NCBI GenBank assembly: GCA_002386465.1
Contig: DGIT01000065.1
Location: 1-29,802, forward strand
Length of the DNA: 29,802 bases
Source of the DNA: Burkholderiales bacterium UBA4615
GTDB lineage: Bacteria; Pseudomonadota; Gammaproteobacteria; Burkholderiales; Burkholderiaceae_E
Reading direction: 5' to 3'
The notes under the pieces were generated by a model that worked only from the letters and a program-made list of their open reading frames with translations, searched no databases and was not told the DNA's origin. Position 1 is the first letter of the stretch. The number at the start of each line of letters is the position of its first letter. Positions 8,730 through 16,919 of this stretch are shown one piece after another. The position numbers and the translations under genes were made by a program.

Positions 8730-9584
8730 ATGCAGTCATTCAAGGATCGGGTGGTGGTCATCACTGGTGCAGCCTCGGGGATCGGTGAAGCGCTTGCTCA
8801 GGCGCTCACGGCGCAAGGCGCTCAGCTGCTGATCTGTGATGTCGACATGGATCGCCTGGAAGCGGTCGCCTCGGGTCTGCGGGCGCGTGGCGGGCGTTGC
8901 CTGAGTCAACGCTGTGATGTGGCCCGGGCCGATGACCTGATGGCGCTCGAGGAACGCGCGCGCGAGGCCTTCGGTGGCGTGGATGTCCTGATCAACAACG
9001 CAGGCGTCGGTCTGGTGTCGCCCGTTCGCAGCTTGAATCCCGACGACGCACATTGGCTCATCGACATCAACTTCTGGGGTGTGGTTAATGGGAGCCGCAT
9101 CTTTTTGCCGCTGTTGCAAGCGCGCCCCGGGAGCACCATCGTCAATCTGTCGAGTGTCTTCGCCATGATTTCCGTGCCCACGCAGTCGATGTATAACGCC
9201 AGCAAAGCGGCGGTGAGGGCGTTCTCCGATGCGCTCAGAGAAGAAATTCGTGAGCTCCAGGTGCATGTGTTGTGCGTGCATCCGGGCGGAATCAAGACCC
9301 GCATTGCCAAGCAGTCCAGACTGGGGGATTACTCGGCATTGGCTGACTCGCCCGAAGCCCTCCATGCGCAGTTTGATCAAATGGCCCGCACGTCTGCCTC
9401 ACAGGCGGCCGATGTGATTATTCGGGCGGTGCAATCACGGCAATCTCGCGTACTGATCGGACAGGATGCCCGCATGGGTGACCTGCTCTTTCGTCTTTTC
9501 CCTGCCCGTGCGTCTGCGTGGGTCGCAGGGATCGCGAGACGCCAACTGGCCCGGAAACTTTCTGCGGTCAAGGCTCAGCGTTGA
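8730..9584 (+). CDS. SDR family oxidoreductase
   Basis: Predicted 284-residue NAD(P)-dependent short-chain dehydrogenase. The cofactor motif T-G-A-A-S-G-I-G is at residues 12-19, N-N-A-G at 89-92, Asn114 in the helix before the active site, serines at 141-142, and the catalytic Tyr155-x-x-x-Lys159 in M-Y-N-A-S-K. P-G-G-I-K-T-R follows. A 30-residue basic C-terminal segment with a hydrophobic stretch (L-F-R-L-F-P-A-R-A-S-A-W-V-A-G-I) could associate with membrane, as in SDRs acting on lipid-like substrates. AGGAA lies about 8 bases before the ATG. It likely shares a transcript with the MFS gene upstream. Substrate is not predictable. Confidence 0.9.
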   Translation: MQSFKDRVVVITGAASGIGEALAQALTAQGAQLLICDVDMDRLEAVASGLRARGGRCLSQRCDVARADDLMALEERAREAFGGVDVLINNAGVGLVSPVRSLNPDDAHWLIDINFWGVVNGSRIFLPLLQARPGSTIVNLSSVFAMISVPTQSMYNASKAAVRAFSDALREEIRELQVHVLCVHPGGIKTRIAKQSRLGDYSALADSPEALHAQFDQMARTSASQAADVIIRAVQSRQSRVLIGQDARMGDLLFRLFPARASAWVAGIARRQLARKLSAVKAQR

Positions 9585-9679
9585 GCGATGCACCAATGCA
9601 CGCCATTCAGTGCATAGGTGTACTTATGCTGTTCAGTAGAATCGTGGCTTCTTTGCCAGTCTCTTCAGGCCCCCCTCTC

Positions 9680-11140
9680 ATGTCTGCCAAATTGCGAACG
9701 GCATTGCGCCGGGTCGGTCTGCTGTGCTGTCTCAGCCTTGCTCTGGCTGCCTGCGCCACCCGCCCCGTCAATCCGCCCATCACACAGGCTGCGCTGGGCG
9801 GAGGCTACCGGCTGGAGACGCGCCCGGCGCGGGTCGCCAATCAGGACAATCTGGTCATCCTGGCGTTTTCGGGCGGGGGCACCCGTGCTGCGGCTTTTTC
9901 CTACGGTACGCTCGAATTCCTGCGCAGCACAGATTTCGTCTCTTCCACCGGCAACTCGGGACGTCTCATCGACGCTGTGGGCGTCATTACTGGCGTCTCA
10001 GGCGGCAGTTTTACGGCACTTGCCTATGGCCTGTATGGCGATCGCCTGTTTGACGAATATGAGCAGCGCTTCCTGAAGCGCGACGTGCAGGGCGAGCTCA
10101 TCAAGCGGGCGGCGACCCCTACGCATTGGCCGTCCTTGCTGTCAGGCACCTGGGGGCGGTCGGAGCTTGCCTCTGATCTGTACGACGAAATCCTGTTTGG
10201 CAACGCAACCTTCAGCGACTTGCAGCGCGCCAATGGTCCGATGATTCAGGTATCGGCCACCGATCTGTCTACCGGTGCGCGCTTCGGTTTCAGTCAAGCC
10301 CTCTTTGACATCCTGTGCTCTGATCTCGGTCAGGTGAGGTTGTCGAGGGCCGCTGCAGCATCGTCTGCCGTGCCGGTGGTGCTGTCGCCGATCACCATCC
10401 GAAATCATGGCGGCAGTTGCGGCTGGGCTCCGCCCGTCTGGACGGATCGCTTTCTCAATACCAGCACACCGCCAAGACCCGCCGCACGCGCGATTCGATC
10501 GATGCGCGCACTGCAGGCGTTTGGAGACGGAGCGGCAAGACCGTATCTGCATCTCGTGGACGGCGGGGTCTCGGACAATGTCGGGATGCGAGGCGTCCTG
10601 GATGCACTGGAAGTGACCGAAGCGCTGCATTTTGTTGGCGAACCCACCAACATTGGTCGGGCTAAGCGCATTGTGGTGTTTGTGGTCAACTCACTGTCGT
10701 CGCCCCCAACGCCTTGGGACCGGGCGGACATGCCACCTGGCGCGGTCGATATCATGCTCAAGTCAGCAGGTGTTCCAATCGATCATTTTTCATACGAATC
10801 GATCGAATTGCTGCGTGATATTTCGATGCGCTGGCGCGTGATGAACGACATCCGCGACAAGACGGTCGCCTCTGCGGGCGCAAACCCCGATATCGTGGCA
10901 GCCACTCAGGTGCCCCCTGCCGAAATTTATGCAATCGACGTGTCCTTCGCTGCGCTCAGGGGTGACCCGGAGTTTGAATACCTCAACAGCCTGCCAACCA
11001 GTTTCAGGTTGCCCGATGAGGCAGTCGACCGCCTGCGGGCTGCAGCCGGTCGCATCATCATGGAATCTCCAGACTTCAAGCGACTGATCAAGGATGCCGG
11101 GCTGAAGATCACGCCTCGCCCGTTACCCACCACACGCTGA
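9680..11140 (+). CDS. Patatin-like phospholipase, predicted lipoprotein
   Basis: Predicted 486-residue lipid acyl hydrolase attached to the cell envelope. The N terminus has arginines, a hydrophobic run and a lipobox L-A-A-C ending at Cys25, so signal peptidase II cleavage and lipidation are expected. Patatin elements are complete: oxyanion-hole glycines G-G-G-T-R at 65-69, nucleophile Ser107 in G-V-S-G-G (105-109), and Asp294 in D-G-G-V-S-D-N as second member of the Ser-Asp dyad. I chose ATG 9680 rather than the in-frame 9518 because it gives the signal peptide at the N terminus and avoids overlap with the SDR. No clear ribosome binding site precedes it. Related proteins act in envelope lipid turnover. 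Its stop lies close to the convergent MFS gene. Confidence 0.88.
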   Translation: MSAKLRTALRRVGLLCCLSLALAACATRPVNPPITQAALGGGYRLETRPARVANQDNLVILAFSGGGTRAAAFSYGTLEFLRSTDFVSSTGNSGRLIDAVGVITGVSGGSFTALAYGLYGDRLFDEYEQRFLKRDVQGELIKRAATPTHWPSLLSGTWGRSELASDLYDEILFGNATFSDLQRANGPMIQVSATDLSTGARFGFSQALFDILCSDLGQVRLSRAAAASSAVPVVLSPITIRNHGGSCGWAPPVWTDRFLNTSTPPRPAARAIRSMRALQAFGDGAARPYLHLVDGGVSDNVGMRGVLDALEVTEALHFVGEPTNIGRAKRIVVFVVNSLSSPPTPWDRADMPPGAVDIMLKSAGVPIDHFSYESIELLRDISMRWRVMNDIRDKTVASAGANPDIVAATQVPPAEIYAIDVSFAALRGDPEFEYLNSLPTSFRLPDEAVDRLRAAAGRIIMESPDFKRLIKDAGLKITPRPLPTTR

Positions 11141-11162
11141 GCCCGCAGTGCACCGATACTGC

Positions 11163-12380
11163 TCAGACAGGGTGTCGCCTGAAGTGCATGACGGCCAGCC
11201 ATAAGGCGACCGCCTGCAGCGCTGCACAGAGGAAGAACGGCGCGCCCATGCGCCAGTCGCTGCGCGACAGATCGGTCACCGCTGCGAGGGCTGGAGCGCC
11301 GAGCAGCGGGGCAATGACCGCCATCAGACTGTTGAGCGCGCTGACAGCGCCCATCGTCTGTCCCTGTTGAGACTCGCTGGCTGCGCGACTCACAATGCTT
11401 TGAACCGCAGCGGTGACGGTCAGGCCGAAGACGTTGGCCACGATGACTGCGAACATCATCCAGCCCAGCGGCACCAGTCCATACAGCGCGTATGCACAAG
11501 TCTGCGACATCATGCCGATCAGCACCAGGCGCGTGGCGGTGAAATGTTTGATCAGAGGGCCCAGCAGCGCGCCCTGCACAATCACCGCCATGATGCCCAC
11601 AGCAGCCAGTGACCATCCATTCTGTTCGGTGTCCCACCCGAATTTGAGGGTCGTATAAAGCACCCAGATCGTGTACATCGCAAATTGCGCCAGCCCGGTG
11701 AATGCGATGGCCCCCATGAGTGACCCGACACCCTTCAGTTGCGCAAGCTCACGCAGGGCCTTGAGCGGGTTGGCCGACGACCAGGACATGGCGCGACGCC
11801 GCTCGGGCGGCAAGGACTCAGGCAGCACAAACCATCCGTAGACGAGATTCAGCAAGGCCAAAGTGCCGGCTGCAAAAAACGGCAGCTGCAGGTTGATGGC
11901 GCCCAGGAGCCCGCCGATCAGCGGGCCCAGGATGAATCCGATGCCGAACATGGCGCCAAGCATGCCAAAGCGCTTGGCGCGGTCTTCGGGCGCGGTGATG
12001 TCGGCGACATAGGCATTGGCGACCGCAGCGTTGGCCTGCATGAGTCCGCCGAGCAATCGGACCGCGATCAGCATCGCCATGGACGTGCTTAAGGCCGTGG
12101 CAAAGAAGTTCAAGGCCAAGCCGCAAAAACCAAGCAGCAGTACCGGCCGTCTTCCGTAGCGATCTGACAGTGCACCCAGCACCGGTGCACCGAAAAAATT
12201 GGCGATCCCAAACGCAAACGACACGATCCCCAACCACCACGCCTGGTCTGCAGCGCCGTCTGTAAATGTCCCGATCAGTGCCGGCAAGACCGGTACGATG
12301 ATGCCAATCGACATCATGTCGATCAGCACCGTCAGCAGGATGAAGCCCATTGCGGGCGCGCGCGCCCCCCTTACCAACAT
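11163..12380 (-). CDS. MFS transporter of the TetA-like drug/H+ antiporter type
   Basis: Predicted 405-residue inner-membrane exporter. The first helix reads as in TetA-like proteins (I-D-M-M-S-I-G-I-I-V-P-V-L-P), and the loop after helix 2 has the MFS motif G-A-L-S-D-R-Y-G-R-R-P-V. A motif-C-like G-I-G-F-I-L-G-P-L-I-G-G in helix 5 is typical of antiporters. I place the start at 12380, ten bases inside the end of the upstream gene; ATG 12350 is an alternative. Neither has a strong ribosome binding site. The overlap with the upstream iron-ADH-fold gene suggests co-transcription and coupled translation. Export of a drug or metabolite is likely; tetracycline itself is not implied. Confidence 0.85.
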   Translation of the reverse strand: MLVRGARAPAMGFILLTVLIDMMSIGIIVPVLPALIGTFTDGAADQAWWLGIVSFAFGIANFFGAPVLGALSDRYGRRPVLLLGFCGLALNFFATALSTSMAMLIAVRLLGGLMQANAAVANAYVADITAPEDRAKRFGMLGAMFGIGFILGPLIGGLLGAINLQLPFFAAGTLALLNLVYGWFVLPESLPPERRRAMSWSSANPLKALRELAQLKGVGSLMGAIAFTGLAQFAMYTIWVLYTTLKFGWDTEQNGWSLAAVGIMAVIVQGALLGPLIKHFTATRLVLIGMMSQTCAYALYGLVPLGWMMFAVIVANVFGLTVTAAVQSIVSRAASESQQGQTMGAVSALNSLMAVIAPLLGAPALAAVTDLSRSDWRMGAPFFLCAALQAVALWLAVMHFRRHPV

Positions 12381-13594
12381 GCCTGCATCAACGCGTGCAG
12401 CATGTCGCGCTCTTTCACAAACTCGCGTTTCGGGTCGGCATTGAAGTTCTTCAGTGACTTCTCCACCATCAGGGGCAGGCTGTCCCGCGCGATATTCAAC
12501 TCGGACAGGCGCACCGGCACCCCCGCCGAGCGAAACACCCGTTCGAGTTCTGCCGCCGCTTTGTCCGGCGCAGATTCCAGCCCATCGCCTTCGCTCCAAA
12601 CCCCCAGGCCCTGTGCGATCAGCGCCATGGCCTTAGGATTGCGCTCGCCCAACATCCGGATCACAGTCGGTGTTACCGCTGCATTGGCCTCCCCCTGGCC
12701 GACATGAGGATGCGTTTGAAAGATGGAAGTGGCAAAAGCGTAGACCACTCGCGACACCCATTGGCTGTCGGTCATCAAGCCTCCGTCATCGACATCGCGG
12801 TTTTGCAGAAAGGACGCTGCGCAGGCCGCCATGCGCGGGGTCGGATCACGGGCATCGCCCAACTGCTGTAAAGCCCGCTGAGCGAGCCTGAAGGCATGCA
12901 GGCGATCGCCTTCCGACAACGGTGACATGCGCTCAGCCCCCAGACTCACCACCGCCCGCCAATAGACCGAGATCGCTGTGGTCCGCACAAGGCTGGGCGG
13001 CGCAGTGAGCAAGGCCTCGGCATCCCAGAAGATAGCCACCGGGCGCGTTTTGGGGTCGAAAAACTCCATGCGGTGGTCACGGTTGGGATCCTTGACCGCC
13101 GAGCCGGCACGGTTTTGCGCGCTGGTTGCCGCAGTGAGCACATTGATGATGGGCACCTTGGGCTCAAGCAGCTTGGGGCTGATTGCGGGTCCGTGCTCCG
13201 GGTATTGCGTGATCAGTTCGTCGACCGGGCGCGGCTCAGCCATCAGGATGGCGACCACACGTGTACCTTGGGTCACGCTTCCCGCCCCGACGCTGATCAG
13301 CAGGTCAGCCTGGGCAGCCCGTGCCGCCTGAGCCGCTGCCGTCACGGCAGCAAGCGAGGTGTCCTTGTCCATCTCGTCGAATACGCCGACGCAACTGTCG
13401 CCCAGGATGGATTGGATCCGGCGAATGAGATCGAACGAACGCGAAACCGTGCGCCCGCACACGATGAACGCACGCTTGGCAGCATGCCGCTTGAGCTCGG
13501 CAGGCAAACTCTCCAGTGCATCCTGGCCGCTGTACAGACGCAGCGGGTAACTCGTGGCCCGGAAATCATTGGTCATCGCTGGCATGAGGGTCAT
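12371..13594 (-). CDS. Iron-containing alcohol dehydrogenase fold protein with divergent metal site
   Basis: Predicted 407-residue protein. The nucleotide-binding part is recognisable: an early Y-S-G-Q-D-A-L-E-S-L-P, then V-G-A-G-S-V-T-Q-G-T-R (102-112) in place of the family GGGS(x)xD motif, and T-A-A-T-S-A (154-159) for T-T-A-G-T-G. By eye against lactaldehyde reductase FucO, metal ligands are replaced: the Asp/His pair of G-x-D-A-L-T-H becomes Ser209 and Arg213, and the histidine of P-H-G-x-A-N becomes Gln300 in G-Q-G-E-A-N. The enzyme may work without metal, as reported for some maleylacetate reductase relatives, or may have another function. Start 13594 has CGGAG about 10 bases upstream; 13576 and 13714 are alternatives. 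It overlaps the MFS exporter by 10 bases. Confidence 0.75.
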   Translation of the reverse strand: MTLMPAMTNDFRATSYPLRLYSGQDALESLPAELKRHAAKRAFIVCGRTVSRSFDLIRRIQSILGDSCVGVFDEMDKDTSLAAVTAAAQAARAAQADLLISVGAGSVTQGTRVVAILMAEPRPVDELITQYPEHGPAISPKLLEPKVPIINVLTAATSAQNRAGSAVKDPNRDHRMEFFDPKTRPVAIFWDAEALLTAPPSLVRTTAISVYWRAVVSLGAERMSPLSEGDRLHAFRLAQRALQQLGDARDPTPRMAACAASFLQNRDVDDGGLMTDSQWVSRVVYAFATSIFQTHPHVGQGEANAAVTPTVIRMLGERNPKAMALIAQGLGVWSEGDGLESAPDKAAAELERVFRSAGVPVRLSELNIARDSLPLMVEKSLKNFNADPKREFVKERDMLHALMQACW

Positions 13595-13743
13595 GATCGG
13601 CACGGCTCCGCTGTTGAAGAATTCAGGCATCCAGGCTGTGCTTATACCGCCGATTGCCCGCTCCAAGCGTCCGAGTGCGCAGCCGCTGAAGCCTTCAGTG
13701 GCCGAATCCGGCATGATGCGTTCTGGATTTCAGGCCCCGGCGC

Positions 13744-14406
13744 ATGTACCAGACGATTTCCGATCTCGACTACTTTCGAATGCTGGTCAAGGACGCCCAG
13801 ACCGTGCCTTTGCTCGAGTCCGCGATCGTGCTCGGCCGTATGGCCTACCCTGCACTGGATCTGCAGCAGGTTCAGGCCGACTTCGATGCACTGGCCGGTC
13901 AGCTCGCGCAAGCCTGTCGCGGCGCATCGACCGAGCGGGCCCGGCTGTCGCATGCACTGCAGTGGTTCTATGGCACGCATGGGTTCGCAGGCAATGCCCA
14001 GGACTATTACGACGCAGACAACAGTTATCTGCATCGCGTGATGGCGACCCGCCGCGGCATTCCGATCTCGCTGGCAGTGCTCTTTGCAGAACTGACCCGC
14101 CATGTCGGGCTGGACTTATCCGGCGTGGCGTTTCCCGGGCACTTCCTGATCCGAGCCGACCTGCATGAAGGCGTGGTCATCATCGACCCGTTTACCGGCG
14201 CAAGCCTCGATCGTGACACGCTGATTCAACGCGCAGCGCCCTATGGCATGAAACCCGAGCGGCTGCTGGGGCCAGCCTCTGCCCCACAGATTCTGATGCG
14301 TATGCTGAACAACCTTCAAGCGATCTATGCTCAGCAAGGTCGCGACGAACTGCTGGAGCATTGCGTGGCACGCCTTCAAGTTCTGCAGGAAGTGCCGAGC
14401 GACTGA
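13744..14406 (+). CDS. SirB1/YchA family protein (transglutaminase-like with TPR tail)
   Basis: Predicted 220-residue cytoplasmic protein. The family block is clear: Y-Y-D-A-D-N-S-Y-L-H-R-V followed by R-R-G-I-P-I-S-L-A-V-L-F (about residues 89-118), then G-V-A-F-P-G-H-F-L-I-R and I-I-D-P-F-T-G. These correspond to the transglutaminase-like fold of SirB1, but no catalytic Cys is seen at the usual place, where P-I-S-L stands. The C terminus (L-N-N-L-Q-A-I-Y-A-Q-Q-G) looks like a tetratricopeptide repeat helix pair. The function of the family is poorly known. The next gene begins 3 bases after the stop, so the two are probably co-transcribed. Confidence 0.85.
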   Translation: MYQTISDLDYFRMLVKDAQTVPLLESAIVLGRMAYPALDLQQVQADFDALAGQLAQACRGASTERARLSHALQWFYGTHGFAGNAQDYYDADNSYLHRVMATRRGIPISLAVLFAELTRHVGLDLSGVAFPGHFLIRADLHEGVVIIDPFTGASLDRDTLIQRAAPYGMKPERLLGPASAPQILMRMLNNLQAIYAQQGRDELLEHCVARLQVLQEVPSD

Positions 14407-14409
14407 CCC

Positions 14410-15663
14410 GTGGAACGACCTGCGTCCATCGCTCTACGAACTATCGCTGGCGCGGCACAGCTGGCCACCCACGCCACCCTCCGGCTGACAGACCTGGTCG
14501 AAGCGGTTCATGCGCAGGTGGTCAAGGGGCCGGCTTTGGGGCAGCGCGCCCAGGCCGAACGAACTGAAGCGCTCACAGGATGGGTCTATCGCAGCATTCG
14601 GGGCATCACGCATGTCACGGGGCGCGGTGCAGCGGCGCTGCTTCAGGGCCTTGCAACACAGACGCCTGAGCTGCATCCGGGCTCCGCGTCGCAACGTTCC
14701 GCCGGTCTTGCAGCACTCAATGGCGTCCTGGGTGATTATCTTTACGCCACACATAACCCGCTCGCCACAAGCATGAGCCTGCATGACCCTGATGCGGTGC
14801 AGCCGTCCGCGGGCGTAGCGCCAGATGCATTCAACCTGGACACAGCCGACGCATCGCGCGAAGTGCTGCTCATGATTCATGGCTTGTGCATGAATGAGCA
14901 ACACTGGACGCGAGGCAGTCACAACCATGGGCTTGCCCTGGGAAAGGCGCTCGGATTCAAACCACTTTTCCTGCGCTACAACAGCGGCCTGCACATCGCC
15001 ACCAATGGCCAGTCGCTCGCCGAGCTGCTTGAGCGCACCCTCGGGCCGGCATCGCATCGACCCAGGCGCCTGGTCATCGTTGGACACAGCATGGGCGGCC
15101 TGCTGGCTCGCAGTGCGATCCATCATGGGGTGCAAGCGGGGCACCATTGGCCACACATCGTCAGCGATCTGATCTGTCTGGGCACTCCACACCATGGCGC
15201 ACCGCTTGAACGGATCGGGCATGGGTTCAATACGCTGCTGGAGCGCCTGCCTTACCTGGCACCCTTCGCACGTCTGGGGCGCTTGCGCAGCGCAGGGATC
15301 ACGGACCTGCGCTATGGCAGCCTGTCGAAACCGAACGCTGCACGTTTCCTGCGAAACTCCGACGCAGTCGAATCGGTTCCGCTACCCGACGACATCCGAT
15401 GCTTTGCACTGGCTGCAACGCTTGGCCGCGATCGGACGGAGTTGGCCGGACACCTGCTTGGAGACGGCCTGGTGCCGCTTGACAGTGCCTTGGGACGGCA
15501 TGCAGACCCTTCGCGTCACCTGGCGTTTGCGCTGGATCGCCAATGGGTGGCGCAAGGAGCAGGACACTTCGACCTGCTCAACGATCCTCGGGTGTACGCA
15601 CGTCTGCTGAAATGGTTGAGCGCCCGCCCGAAGCGGCGTCGCCTTCAACCTCCAGCGCTGTAA
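14410..15663 (+). CDS. Lipase-like alpha/beta hydrolase
   Basis: Predicted 417-residue serine hydrolase. After an N-terminal helical region of about 150 residues, the hydrolase core begins with L-L-M-I-H-G (His-Gly at 157-158). The nucleophile is Ser227 in G-H-S-M-G-G, followed by C-L-G-T-P-H-H-G-A-P, a pattern of triacylglycerol lipase and PGAP1-like enzymes. The likely acid is Asp352 in G-D-G-L-V-P-L-D-S, and His386 in A-G-H-F-D-L-L completes the triad. Length exceeds simple lipases because of the N-terminal region, which may bind membrane or a partner. The start is GTG, 3 bases after SirB1, with AGGAAG about 17 bases upstream, so a later start is possible. Its 3' end overlaps the convergent metallopeptidase gene by 86 bases. 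Confidence 0.85.
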   Translation: MERPASIALRTIAGAAQLATHATLRLTDLVEAVHAQVVKGPALGQRAQAERTEALTGWVYRSIRGITHVTGRGAAALLQGLATQTPELHPGSASQRSAGLAALNGVLGDYLYATHNPLATSMSLHDPDAVQPSAGVAPDAFNLDTADASREVLLMIHGLCMNEQHWTRGSHNHGLALGKALGFKPLFLRYNSGLHIATNGQSLAELLERTLGPASHRPRRLVIVGHSMGGLLARSAIHHGVQAGHHWPHIVSDLICLGTPHHGAPLERIGHGFNTLLERLPYLAPFARLGRLRSAGITDLRYGSLSKPNAARFLRNSDAVESVPLPDDIRCFALAATLGRDRTELAGHLLGDGLVPLDSALGRHADPSRHLAFALDRQWVAQGAGHFDLLNDPRVYARLLKWLSARPKRRRLQPPAL

Positions 15664-16132
15664 GCCACAGACGCGTGTCGAACTCCACCTGATGGTAGTC
15701 CGGCTGCATGTGCCGGCATAAAGCGTAGAACTCCTTGCTGTGGTCTGGTTCGCGAAGGTGTGCCAGCTCATGCACAACGATCATGCGCAGCATGGAAGCC
15801 GGCGCGTCCTTGAAGACACTGGCAATGCGAATTTCGCGTTTGGCCTTCAACTGGTTGCCTTGCACACGCGACACCGCAGTGTGCGTGCCCAGGGCCTGGC
15901 GCACCGCCTGCAGACGATTGTCGTACAGGACCTTGGCAAGTGGCGGCGCACTCTTGAGATAGCGCGCCTTCAATTCGCCCACAAAATCCAGCAGCATGCG
16001 GTCATTGCGCACCGAATGCCGATCGGGATGGCGCTGCGCAAGCGTGGCATGCAGCCGCCCCTCCTCAATCAGCCTATGCACCTGATGCAGGATGTCAGGC
16101 GGATAGCCGCTGAGATAACGCAATGCGCTCAT
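15578..16132 (-). CDS. YgjP-like (M48/DUF45) zinc metallopeptidase
   Basis: Predicted 184-residue protein. The zinc site His121-Glu-Leu-Ala-His125 is followed by R-E-P-D-H with His131 as likely third ligand and S-K-E-F-Y, the arrangement of the YgjP/WLM group of M48-like peptidases. An upstream basic stretch (Q-L-K-A-K-R-E-I-R-I) forms the strand before the active-site helix. I chose ATG 16132 because the frame further upstream runs through the acyltransferase and loses family resemblance. A tail of about 25 residues after the conserved core reads into the 3' end of the convergent lipase-like gene. It lies 25 bases after the acyltransferase stop on the same strand. The physiological substrate is unknown. 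Confidence 0.82.
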   Translation of the reverse strand: MSALRYLSGYPPDILHQVHRLIEEGRLHATLAQRHPDRHSVRNDRMLLDFVGELKARYLKSAPPLAKVLYDNRLQAVRQALGTHTAVSRVQGNQLKAKREIRIASVFKDAPASMLRMIVVHELAHLREPDHSKEFYALCRHMQPDYHQVEFDTRLWLTALEVEGDAASGGRSTISADVRTPEDR

Positions 16133-16157
16133 GGTCCGATCGTAGCCGAGGCGCCCA

Positions 16158-16748
16158 TCAGTCCGATTGAAATTGCTGCGGGCGACGCCCTTGAATGCCT
16201 GCATAGAAACGCTTGATCTCGAGCATGTCGGCCTGCACATCGCCCGTCGGAACAAAGACCGGCCCCAGCCCCGCCACCTTGGTGCTGTAGTCCATGTAGG
16301 CCAGGATAATCGGTACCCCTGCTTCCAGAGCAATGTAGTAAAACCCGGTTTTCCAGTGCCGCGTCTTGCCGCGCGTGCCCTCGGGCGGCACCACCAACTG
16401 CACCTGGCCGTCAGCTGCCTTGAGTGCGGCCGCAGACGCCGACACCTGGCTGTTACTGCGGGTGCGATCGACCGCAATGCCGCCCAGCCAGCGCATCACC
16501 GGGCCGAACGGAAAGAAAAAGAGACTGTGCTTGCCCATCCAGTAGACGTTCAGATGCAGCACGAAAGCGACCATGAGCGTGTAGGGCAAATCCCAGTTAC
16601 TGGTGTGCGGTGCGGCAATCAGCACGCATTTGCGCGCCTGCGGCGGCAGTTCGCCACGCACCGACCAGCCCGCCCAGTGCAGGAAAGCGCGGGACGCAGC
16701 GCGTAACAGTGTGTTGATGACAGGGGTATCGAAGATCGTTCGGTGCAT
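16158..16748 (-). CDS. PlsC-type lysophospholipid acyltransferase
   Basis: Predicted 196-residue membrane-associated acyltransferase. The catalytic H-x4-D is His48-TSNW-Asp53, and the acyl-acceptor motif is Pro122-Glu-Gly-Thr-Arg126 (P-P-E-G-T-R-G-K). Hydrophobic segments around residues 59-80 probably lie in the membrane. The H-T-S-N-W-D and P-P-E-G-T-R variants are typical of a short proteobacterial subfamily distinct from housekeeping PlsC, so transfer to an unusual acceptor is possible. ATG 16748 is preferred because it places H48 at the usual distance; the frame continues upstream to 16880 without family resemblance. The ribosome binding site is weak. It sits between a GNAT gene and the metallopeptidase gene on the same strand. 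Confidence 0.85.
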   Translation of the reverse strand: MHRTIFDTPVINTLLRAASRAFLHWAGWSVRGELPPQARKCVLIAAPHTSNWDLPYTLMVAFVLHLNVYWMGKHSLFFFPFGPVMRWLGGIAVDRTRSNSQVSASAAALKAADGQVQLVVPPEGTRGKTRHWKTGFYYIALEAGVPIILAYMDYSTKVAGLGPVFVPTGDVQADMLEIKRFYAGIQGRRPQQFQSD

Positions 16749-16919
16749 GCGCTGGTGCTCAGCCTGAATGCCAGTGTCCTGACCATCAGACAGGTGGTGC
16801 GCTCGCGCGGTTGCGCAGCGGGTCGAGGCCGCGGCAATCAACAAGTGGCAGACCCCGCCAAGGAGCCAGGCAGCAGGCAAGTAGCAGCGCGGGGCCGAGG
16901 TTACCTTGTTTCGAAAGCC

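Noticed and set aside
9614..9642. Possible promoter with TAGAAT before the patatin gene
   Set aside because: The -10-like TAGAAT has no acceptable -35 at 16-18 bases.
9518..9679. N-terminal extension of the patatin gene to an upstream in-frame ATG
   Set aside because: It would overlap the SDR gene and bury the lipoprotein signal peptide 54 residues inside the protein.
12381..12599. N-terminal extension of the Tet-like MFS gene
   Set aside because: It would lie wholly within the conserved C-terminal part of the iron-ADH-fold gene and adds no transporter features.
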